Shown piece after piece: positions 1-5,613 of a DNA stretch of 8,061 bases. Below the pieces are notes generated by a model. It saw only the letters and a list, made by a program, of their open reading frames with translations, was not told where the DNA came from and did no database searches. This DNA is from Candidatus Didemnitutus sp. (GTDB lineage Bacteria; Verrucomicrobiota; Verrucomicrobiia; Opitutales; Opitutaceae). The number at the start of each line of letters is the position of its first letter. Within the stretch, counting starts at the first letter, position 1. The position numbers were made by a program, and so were the translations under genes. The stretch lies in assembly GCA_030682505.1 (NCBI GenBank), contig JAUXOH010000396.1, positions 1 to 8,061 of the forward strand, written 5' to 3'.

Positions 1-174
1 TTCGTCGATATCGTGTGGATCATCATCTTCACGGCCGTCTATCTCATCGAATACCTCTTAGCCCAACTCTCGCTCACATGTCCGCACCCGCCACAACCGC
101 TTCCGCCGCTCACGGCCACCACGAGCCGAGCAAGTTTCACATCTACGTCCAAATCGCGATGTTGCTCGGTGTGA
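1..174 (+). CDS. ctaE: Cytochrome c oxidase subunit III, C-terminal end (partial, 5' end outside window)
   Basis: The first codons read FVDIVWIIIFTAVYLIEYL. This matches the last transmembrane helix of haem-copper oxidase subunit III, where a (W)HFVD.VW motif is followed by a hydrophobic helix ending near YL. Subunit III is an integral membrane protein that stabilises the catalytic subunit I. Its gene usually sits just before the small subunit IV gene, as here. The odd point is the end. Most family members stop within a few residues of this helix, but this frame stays open to a TGA at 172-174. It adds about 35 residues rich in Pro, Ser and Thr that overlap the next gene by 97 bases. That tail looks like overprinted sequence, not a conserved domain. 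A sequencing frameshift near 50-75 would also explain it: another frame has TAG at 59-61. The identity is fairly safe; the exact end is not. Confidence 0.7.
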   Translation, partial: FVDIVWIIIFTAVYLIEYLLAQLSLTCPHPPQPLPPLTATTSRASFTSTSKSRCCSV

Positions 175-431
175 TCACCGGCATTGAAATCGTGCTGATC
201 TACCTGCCCTTCGCCAAGTGGATCGTCGTTACCGGCTTGGTCGGTCTCTCCGCCATCAAGTTCCTCTACGTTATCTTCTATTTCATGCATTTGAAGTGGG
301 ATAAGCTGTTTTGCACGGTCCTGTTCTTCATCGGACTCGTGCTGGCCGGCGGCACGATGTGGGCGCTCCTCAAGCTCTTCGGCGCCGAAGCCAGCAAGCC
401 GTTGAGTTCCGTCATCGGACTGTTGCTTTAA
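78..431 (+). CDS. ctaF: Cytochrome c oxidase subunit IV (prokaryotic COX4 family)
   Basis: This is a 117-residue membrane protein with a His-rich soluble N-terminus (HGHH at 12-15) and three hydrophobic helices at about 23-44, 47-71 and 77-99. The second helix ends in YFMHLKWD (68-75). The FMHL(K/R)-aromatic-(E/D) signature is typical of the small subunit IV of bacterial caa3/aa3 and quinol oxidases. The protein packs against the catalytic subunits and helps assembly; it carries no redox centre. The start at ATG 78 gives the usual family length and places the disordered N-terminus correctly. An in-frame ATG at 15 would add 21 residues that lie inside the subunit III helix, so I rejected it. 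No Shine-Dalgarno sequence precedes the start, so translation may be coupled to subunit III, whose frame runs through it. Confidence 0.88.
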   Translation: MSAPATTASAAHGHHEPSKFHIYVQIAMLLGVITGIEIVLIYLPFAKWIVVTGLVGLSAIKFLYVIFYFMHLKWDKLFCTVLFFIGLVLAGGTMWALLKLFGAEASKPLSSVIGLLL

Positions 432-459
432 GCCGATTTCAGCAAGTGGGGATTCTCCC

Positions 460-484
460 GGGGCGCGGCTGAGTGTCGCGCCTT
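460..484 (+). terminator. Terminator-like hairpin after subunit IV
   Basis: The arms 462-467 (GGCGCG) and 477-482 (CGCGCC) are perfectly complementary. The pairing extends by G-U and C-G pairs to about 10 bp around a five-base loop (470-474). The stretch TTTCTT follows at 483-488, although its first two bases can pair with the stem. This would be a weak intrinsic terminator or attenuator between subunit IV and ctaG. It may only lower read-through, because ctaG normally belongs with the oxidase genes. Confidence 0.38.
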
Positions 485-588
485 TCTTGCGTCCGCATGC
501 GTGGCAATTGCCGATTTCTTCGGGCTAACAAAGCTCGCGCGGCGGGCAATTCTGCGTTTCGCTGCGTCGATTCCCTTGGTAACTGCGC

Positions 589-1383
589 ATGATTGACTGG
601 ACCCATTGGCACAACGAACCGTTCTTGGTCGGCGGTCTGATATTTCTTGGCTGGCTCTACGCCGTGCTCACGGGCCCGTTGCGCGCTAGGCTGGATCGCA
701 CAGCCGCCTATCCTACTGCCCACGCCATCAGATTTTACGCCGCGCTCGTCGTGTTCTATCTGGCGGTCGGTTCTCCCCTTGATCAAGCCGGCGAGCGTTT
801 TCTGTTCAGCGCGCACATGCTGCAGCACCAATTGATCATCTACCCCGCAGCGATTTTGTTCCTCCTCGGCCTGCCGGATTGGCTGGTGCGACCAATCACG
901 GCGCATGCGTCGCTCCGGGGGCTGCTCCGCCTGCTTACGCATCCGGTGATCTGTGGTCTGCTATACTGTGTAGTCGTCTCGTGCTGGCACCTCCCGTTTC
1001 TCTACGATTGGGCGCTGCAGGATCGGGTGGTGCACATTATCGAGCACTTCAGTTTCTTCGGTGCGGCGCTGTTTCTCTGGTGGCCGATTTGCAGTCCCTC
1101 GCGCGAATTTCCACCCACGAAGTATCCGTGGCAGATGCTCTACTACCTCGCCATCACCATCGGCATGACGCCGGTGTTCGCCTACATCACTTTCTCAAGC
1201 GATATTCTTTACCCGACCTACGAGTTCGCTCCCCGGATCATTGCCGGCTTCAGTCCTAAGGACGACCAACTCCTGGCGGGCACGATGATGAAGCTCGTCG
1301 GGATGACGGTGATGATGGGGGCTTTCGCCATCAGTTTTTACAAGTGGCATCAGGAATCGGAGCAGGGCCGGACAGGGCGTTGA
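589..1383 (+). CDS. ctaG: Cytochrome c oxidase assembly factor, Caa3_CtaG family
   Basis: This 264-residue polytopic membrane protein has about seven hydrophobic helices, at roughly 12-30, 48-64, 77-100, 119-141, 147-167, 181-202 and 228-252. The motif FSAHMLQH (73-80) is the hallmark of the CtaG family needed for assembly of caa3-type oxidase in Bacillus. Its two histidines (76, 80) and later ones (134, 149, 153) are good candidates for copper binding near the membrane surface. This family is not related to the Cox11-type protein that is also called CtaG in alphaproteobacteria. The gene lies 157 bases after subunit IV and closes the oxidase cluster. That gap holds the hairpin at 460-484 and a short inverted repeat. 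The start at ATG 589 leads directly into the first helix and needs no extension. It lacks a Shine-Dalgarno sequence. Length is normal and I see no defect. Confidence 0.87.
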   Translation: MIDWTHWHNEPFLVGGLIFLGWLYAVLTGPLRARLDRTAAYPTAHAIRFYAALVVFYLAVGSPLDQAGERFLFSAHMLQHQLIIYPAAILFLLGLPDWLVRPITAHASLRGLLRLLTHPVICGLLYCVVVSCWHLPFLYDWALQDRVVHIIEHFSFFGAALFLWWPICSPSREFPPTKYPWQMLYYLAITIGMTPVFAYITFSSDILYPTYEFAPRIIAGFSPKDDQLLAGTMMKLVGMTVMMGAFAISFYKWHQESEQGRTGR

Positions 1384-1434
1384 ACACACGATTACTCTCG
1401 GCATGAACGGAAACCAATGTAGCTATCTGAGCCG

Positions 1435-3231
1435 ATGAGTTGGGAAATCTTCTTCGTGCTACTGCTGATCCTCGGCGCGCTGCTGTCGTTCCTGCATGAG
1501 AAGGTCACGCCCGATGTCACGGCGCTCCTGCTGTTCGTCATCCTGCTGGTCAGCGACGTCGTGCCGCGAGAGAAGATCTTCGGCGTGCTCTCTAACACCG
1601 CGCCTCTCACCGTCGGCGCGATGTTCATTCTCAGCGCGGCGCTCGTGAAATGCGGCGCGGTGGACCGGCTGGCTGGCCTGCTCCAGAGCTTCTCCGGTTT
1701 CAGCTATTTCACGATCATGCCGATCATCATCCTCGGCGTGGGCGGGCTCTCGGCCTTCATCAATAACACGCCCGTGGTGGTCGTGCTGGTCCCGGTCGTC
1801 ATCGCCCTAGCGCGGAAGATGAACGTGCCCGCCTCGAAGATGCTCATTCCCCTCTCCTACGCGGCGATGATGGGCGGGGTCTGCACCCTCGTCGGCACGA
1901 GCACCAACTTGGTCGTCTCCGGCATCGTCCAGTCTTCCGGCCACCCGCCGATCGCGATGTTTGAGCTGGCCTGGATCGGTCTGCCCGTGCTGGCCCTGGG
2001 CACGGTTTTTCTGACCGTGGCGGGCCGGTTCATCCTCCCCGACCGCAAGCCCACTTCCAACCCCGCCTCGGCGGAGGACCGCCGCGAATATCTGACCGAG
2101 GTGTTCGTGACGCCCGATTCACCGGCCATCGGCCAGACTTTGGCCGGCGCAGGCCTCACCGAATCCCGCGCCATCCGCGTGCTGGAACTCGTGCGGCACG
2201 ACGAGCCGCAGAAATTCGACTCCAAGGCCACACGCCTCGCTGCGGGCGACCGGCTGCTGCTCGCCTGCCGGCCGCAGGGCGTCACCCACACCCGCTCACT
2301 CTCCGGCGTGGACCTGACCGCCGAGTTAAAGCTCGGTCTCGGCCAGATCGCCGCCCACGAGGGCGTGATTGTGGAGGGGGTGGTCGGACCCGGCTCCGCG
2401 CTCGTCGGCCACACGGTAGTCGAGGCCGACTTTCGCCGCCGATTCCACTTCGTGGTCCTGGCGGTCCACCGCCACGGCAAGGCGCTGCGCGAGGATTTGC
2501 AGCGGGAGCGACTGCAGAACGGCGACATCCTTCTCCTGATGGGCACCGAGCGCGCGGTCGAGGACCTGCGCTCCAGCGAGGACATCCTGTTGCTGGACCG
2601 TCCGCCCGTGCCGTCGCGGCGCGACTCGCGCCACCTGGCCATCACGATCGGCTCGATCACCGGGGTCATCCTCGCCTCCACCTTCGGCTGGCTCCCCATC
2701 GAGGTCGCCGCCTTGCTGGCCTGCGCGGTGGTCTTCATGACCGGCTGCCTCAAGCCCCGCGACGGCTACCAGGCCATCGAATGGAACCTCCTGTTCCTCA
2801 TCTATGGCATGCTGGCGGTAAGTGTGGCGATGGAGCATACCGGCACCTCCACTTACGTGGTGGACCGCGTCCTGTCGCTGGTGAACGACTTCGTGCCGGT
2901 CGAGCACAAGGCTCTGGTCATGCTCGCCGTGTTCTACGTGCTCGCCTCCGTGCTCACCGAGGTTCTGTCCAACAATGCCGTGGCCGCCCTCCTGACCCCG
3001 CTCGCCCTGAGCCTCGCGGCGCAGATGGGGGTGGACCCACGTCCCTTCATCATCGCCCTGTGCCTCGCCGCCTCGGCCTCCTTCGCCACGCCCATCGGCT
3101 ATCAGACCAACACCTACGTCTACGGCGTCGGCGGCTACCGGTTCTCCGACTTTCTGCGTCTCGGCCTGCCGCTGAACATCATTTGCTTCATCGTTGCGAT
3201 TTACATCATTCCCCACGTGTGGCCGTTTTGA
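1435..3231 (+). CDS. SLC13/DASS-type transporter with two TrkA-C (RCK_C) domains
   Basis: This 598-residue inner-membrane transporter has two hydrophobic halves, about 1-202 and 400-595, split by a soluble insert. The first half carries FINNTPVVVVLVP (108-120) and GTSTNLV (154-160). The second carries LSNNAVAALLTP (511-522) and ATPIGYQTN (551-559). These paired hairpin-tip motifs are the substrate and sodium binding loops of the divalent anion/sodium symporter fold. The insert reads as two successive TrkA-C domains, about 218-285 and 307-388, each with a V.P.S..IG/VG..L-like start and a GD.LLL strand near the end (271-276, 363-368). Such inserts are thought to sense a small ligand and gate the transporter. 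Family members move sulfate, dicarboxylates or similar anions; the substrate cannot be read from the sequence. The start at ATG 1435 leads straight into helix 1, with no Shine-Dalgarno. A tiny ORF at 1403-1438 ends on the start codon. Base composition looks richer in GC (68% in 2041-2100) than in the lipoprotein gene (57% in 4741-4800). Confidence 0.88.
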   Translation: MSWEIFFVLLLILGALLSFLHEKVTPDVTALLLFVILLVSDVVPREKIFGVLSNTAPLTVGAMFILSAALVKCGAVDRLAGLLQSFSGFSYFTIMPIIILGVGGLSAFINNTPVVVVLVPVVIALARKMNVPASKMLIPLSYAAMMGGVCTLVGTSTNLVVSGIVQSSGHPPIAMFELAWIGLPVLALGTVFLTVAGRFILPDRKPTSNPASAEDRREYLTEVFVTPDSPAIGQTLAGAGLTESRAIRVLELVRHDEPQKFDSKATRLAAGDRLLLACRPQGVTHTRSLSGVDLTAELKLGLGQIAAHEGVIVEGVVGPGSALVGHTVVEADFRRRFHFVVLAVHRHGKALREDLQRERLQNGDILLLMGTERAVEDLRSSEDILLLDRPPVPSRRDSRHLAITIGSITGVILASTFGWLPIEVAALLACAVVFMTGCLKPRDGYQAIEWNLLFLIYGMLAVSVAMEHTGTSTYVVDRVLSLVNDFVPVEHKALVMLAVFYVLASVLTEVLSNNAVAALLTPLALSLAAQMGVDPRPFIIALCLAASASFATPIGYQTNTYVYGVGGYRFSDFLRLGLPLNIICFIVAIYIIPHVWPF

Positions 3232-3285
3232 GGTCCACCTCACTCTTGCTGTGCCGCCCCAAGTTCCTCAACGACGGAGTTAATC

Positions 3286-4065
3286 TCACAGCGTCAGCCG
3301 CAATCCATCGTGGGCGAGCTGGACGCCCGGCGGGAGCTTTTGACTCCACGCCTGGTAATCAATCGCGTGGGTAAGATGCGTAAGGTAGCAGACCGGTGCG
3401 GCCAGCTCCGCCGCCACCGCACAGGCTTCGTCGATGTTCATGTGGGTCGGGTGAAGCTCGGGTCGCAATCCATCGAGCACAACCGCATCTGCTCCCTGAG
3501 CCAAACCGATGGCTTCGCGCGGCACCCGTTTGCAGTCGTTGTAGTAAACAAACTTTTTGCCCGATGATTTCTCCTCGAAGACCAAGCCCAAGGTGTTCAC
3601 CCCGCCATGCGGGAGCAGCGTGGAACGAATCGTGCCTTGGGGGAATTCCAAGAGCGGCGGCATCTCGACGAGTTTGAATGCCGCATAGCCGCGCGAAACA
3701 GCTTTCTCGGCCACGGCGTAGGGGAAAATCGACAATACCCGCCCCATGCCTTCATCCGTGGTAAACACCGTCAACGCCTCGCCCCCCAGCAAGTCACAAA
3801 ACCGCCGCAAGTCGTCCATTCCATTGATGTGATCGGCATGCCCATGCGTCAGAATGAAGACATCGAGCCGATCGATCTTCTCGCGCAAACATTGGAGCCG
3901 AAACTCCGGGGTGGCGTCCACCTGCACATGTAAACCGTCCATCACCACATGGATACTCGCCCGCGTCCGCTGGTTGCGCGGGTCCTTCGAGAGACAGACG
4001 GCACATTCGCAGGCAATCATCGGCACTCCTTGCGACGTGCCCGTGCCGAGAAAGATGACTTCCAT
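3286..4065 (-). CDS. PhnP-like MBL-fold metallo-hydrolase
   Basis: This 259-residue cytoplasmic enzyme has the metallo-beta-lactamase fold. It opens with FLGTGTSQGVP (5-15), followed by the cysteine cluster C19-x-C21-x2-C24. That cluster is typical of the PhnP branch, where it holds a structural zinc. The metal-binding motif THGHADH (73-79) supplies H74, H76, D78 and H79. Further likely ligands are H153 (LLPHGG), D177 or D198, and a C-terminal histidine in LTHLTH (229-233). PhnP itself cleaves phosphoribosyl 1,2-cyclic phosphate in phosphonate breakdown. No other phn gene is visible here, so the substrate may instead be another cyclic phosphate or phosphodiester. Many bacteria carry a lone homologue of this kind. 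The gene converges on the transporter gene with a 54-base gap and diverges from the lipoprotein gene. ATG 4065 is chosen because the conserved N-terminal strand begins at residue 2. It sits inside an inverted repeat (4059-4080). Confidence 0.85.
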   Translation of the reverse strand: MEVIFLGTGTSQGVPMIACECAVCLSKDPRNQRTRASIHVVMDGLHVQVDATPEFRLQCLREKIDRLDVFILTHGHADHINGMDDLRRFCDLLGGEALTVFTTDEGMGRVLSIFPYAVAEKAVSRGYAAFKLVEMPPLLEFPQGTIRSTLLPHGGVNTLGLVFEEKSSGKKFVYYNDCKRVPREAIGLAQGADAVVLDGLRPELHPTHMNIDEACAVAAELAAPVCYLTHLTHAIDYQAWSQKLPPGVQLAHDGLRLTL

Positions 4066-4080
4066 GATGAAGCATGGAAG
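4059..4080 (-). promoter_or_regulatory. Inverted repeat enclosing the start codon of the MBL hydrolase gene
   Basis: CTTCCATG (4059-4066) and CATGGAAG (4073-4080) are perfect 8-base complements with a six-base spacer. In the minus-strand message the hydrolase start codon (4065-4063) lies in the 3' arm, so the hairpin would bury the AUG. The 5' arm holds a second, out-of-frame ATG at 4075. The element could hinder initiation, could be a protein-binding operator, or could be chance. The repeat is seen directly; its function is inferred. Confidence 0.35.
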
Positions 4081-4220
4081 CTCGGCCAGCCCTTCATGGC
4101 AAGAAACGAGGCATGCAATGATTCTGACACCTGAATTCAGCCGATTCTTCCCACTCCGAAAGACAAAGTTGACTGCTCAGCTTGCCCATCAAGCCCCGTT
4201 AGTGGTCGCTCCCCGCCCGA

Positions 4221-4248
4221 TCGACAAACGGTCAATCAGTGCTATACA
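4221..4248 (+). promoter_or_regulatory. Sigma-70-like extended -10 promoter candidate for the lipoprotein gene
   Basis: TCGACA (4221-4226, five of six matches to the -35 consensus TTGACA) is separated by 16 bases from TATACA (4243-4248). A TG at 4240-4241 gives the extended -10 form TGC-TATACA. Transcription would begin near 4255 and leave a leader of about 46 bases before ATG 4301. The element lies in the 235-base gap between two divergent genes and is the best promoter match I found in the window. Confidence 0.5.
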
Positions 4249-4300
4249 AATAGGCGCCGTGTTCACCACCGCCCCTCGAACCCTCGTTTCGAATACCCCC

Positions 4301-5257
4301 ATGAACTCCAAGCTCCCTCGATCTACCACGCGAATCGCTCAATTTGGCATCGCGCTGTTCACCGTGCTCATCAGCACCAGCTGTTTTCACCGAGCCAGCC
4401 AAGCACCGACAGCAGTGCGCTACGACGAAACGACGTCGGCGGCAGTCAATACAGAGCTCGAGGGCATGAAGGGGCGCTACAACACAGCGATGGAGGCTGA
4501 GCGCTTCGAAACTGCCCGGATTGAGCGAGATCGCATGATCTTCCTCACCCGCGTCGAAATCGACAAATGGTATGCCGCCTTGGAACAGAAACTCCACGAA
4601 ACCCGTGCGTCCTTCAACAGCTGGACCGATTTCGCTGAGTTGGGCCTGGCCGGAGCTGCCGCCATCGCCTCACCCGTCGATACCAAGACGATTTACGCTA
4701 CCGTACTTAGTGTTACCAAGGGCACCCGGCTTTCCATCGACAAGAATTGGTTCCGTGAAAAAGCGACGGAATCCCTGATCAACGCCATGCGGGCCGGTCG
4801 CAACCAACAACTCGCGATCATCATCAAGAAAATGACGGGCAATTCCGCGAATCGTTACACCTTTGAAGAAGCGTGGGGAGACCTCATCGCCTACCATCAG
4901 GCAGGAACGATCCAAGGTGGTCTCGTCACACTCGCGGCCCAAACCGGCGACCGCGCGGTCAAGAGCGAGGAGGAAGTCAACCAAGCCAACCAGGCACGCT
5001 ACGCTGAGGTGAATGACGCGATGACCGCTGATGAGGCGGCCGAAAACGGCACCATGCGGGAACTCGTCCGGAAAATGTCGATGGACCAACGTCGCAAAAC
5101 ATTGGAGCAAATCGACGGACAGGCCCCGGCCTCTTCATCCGACGCAGACGTCAATTCGCTGATCACCCAGAAACTTACCCAGCTGGCGATGAAGCAATCC
5201 GTGCCCGATCGGCAGAAGATCATCACCGCCATCAAAGCCAACGCCCCAACCCAATGA
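4301..5257 (+). CDS. Putative exported lipoprotein of unknown function, mostly helical
   Basis: I do not recognise this 318-residue protein's family. It begins with a basic N-region (K4, R7, R11) and a hydrophobic stretch (12-24) followed by ISTSC (24-28). This resembles a signal peptidase II site with C28 as the lipidated cysteine, although Ser at -3 is not the preferred residue. The mature part is charged and apparently helical. Residues 45-105 look like a coiled coil rich in Glu, Arg and Lys, 111-126 form a short Ala/Gly hydrophobic patch, and 140-260 are again helical with many conserved-looking aromatic and acidic residues (RYTFEEAWGDLIAYHQAG, 185-202). A Ser/Ala/Asp linker (273-283) leads to a C-terminal helix. 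ATG 4301 is chosen because it starts the signal sequence and follows a promoter candidate; the frame is open far upstream, but only across the antisense side of the hydrolase gene. Its stop overlaps the next start (ATGA), so the two are probably translated together. Confidence 0.72.
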   Translation: MNSKLPRSTTRIAQFGIALFTVLISTSCFHRASQAPTAVRYDETTSAAVNTELEGMKGRYNTAMEAERFETARIERDRMIFLTRVEIDKWYAALEQKLHETRASFNSWTDFAELGLAGAAAIASPVDTKTIYATVLSVTKGTRLSIDKNWFREKATESLINAMRAGRNQQLAIIIKKMTGNSANRYTFEEAWGDLIAYHQAGTIQGGLVTLAAQTGDRAVKSEEEVNQANQARYAEVNDAMTADEAAENGTMRELVRKMSMDQRRKTLEQIDGQAPASSSDADVNSLITQKLTQLAMKQSVPDRQKIITAIKANAPTQ

Positions 5258-5526
5258 ACGTCTCACTCAACGGCGCAAAGTCGCTCTCCCAACAGGCAAT
5301 CATGCTCCTCGGTGCCGAAAATACCGGCAAAGAACTGCTCTCCATCGCGCCCGATTTGGAGCGCCCTCATTTCAACAATGCCGTCCTCAAGGAACTCGAT
5401 TTGGACACGCCGGCGCCGTCGCGAATCGAATTGTCCAGCGGTGAGCTCCCGGTCGGCAAAAAGTTGATTTGGATGGGGATCATTTACGCCGACAGTGTGT
5501 TGACCGCCGCGATTGCCTATCGCTAA
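5254..5526 (+). CDS. Small hypothetical protein translationally coupled to the lipoprotein
   Basis: This 90-residue protein is of unknown family. Its ATG overlaps the lipoprotein stop by four bases (ATGA at 5254-5257), a usual sign of translational coupling. It has no signal peptide. The N-terminal half is polar and probably helical (LSQQAIMLLGAENTGKELLS, 11-30). The middle holds acidic and proline residues (DLDTPAPS, 49-56). The C-terminus is the most hydrophobic part (LIWMGIIYADSVLTAAIAY, 71-89), interrupted by an Asp, so it could be a buried helix or a weak membrane anchor. Frame, codon use and position argue for a real gene. A partner role with the lipoprotein is inferred only from the overlap. 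It converges on groEL, and the hairpin at 5550-5582 lies just beyond its stop. Confidence 0.6.
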   Translation: MNVSLNGAKSLSQQAIMLLGAENTGKELLSIAPDLERPHFNNAVLKELDLDTPAPSRIELSSGELPVGKKLIWMGIIYADSVLTAAIAYR

Positions 5527-5549
5527 CGGCGGACGGTCCGCACCCTTGC

Positions 5550-5582
5550 AAAAAAAGGCGCCCTGCTTTCACAGGGCGCCTT
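5550..5582 (-). terminator. Intrinsic terminator of the chaperone operon
   Basis: The 11-base arms at 5555-5565 and 5572-5582 are perfectly complementary around a six-base loop. On the minus strand the stem is followed by seven T (complement of the A run 5550-5556), the classic form of a Rho-independent terminator. It starts 31 bases past the groEL stop. From the plus strand the same stem is followed by TTGAAGTAATTT, so it may also weakly end the lipoprotein unit. Confidence 0.92.
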
Positions 5583-5613
5583 GAAGTAATTTGCGAGTGG
5601 ATCGCGGTTGGAC

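Noticed and set aside
15..77. Earlier start for subunit IV at ATG 15
   Set aside because: It lies inside the codons of the subunit III helix and adds residues unlike the family.
1857..3243. Two long minus-strand open frames opposite the transporter gene
   Set aside because: They are shadows of GC-rich codon use. The products are Arg/Ser- or Gly/His/Glu-rich with no domain, while the plus strand shows clear transporter motifs.
4131..4140. Palindrome CTGAATTCAG between the hydrolase and lipoprotein genes
   Set aside because: It is only ten bases, has no loop or flanking signal, and such palindromes are expected by chance.
3854..4300. Upstream extension of the lipoprotein frame by 149 codons
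   Set aside because: It crosses the antisense side of the hydrolase gene and the promoter candidate at 4221-4248. The signal sequence begins at ATG 4301.
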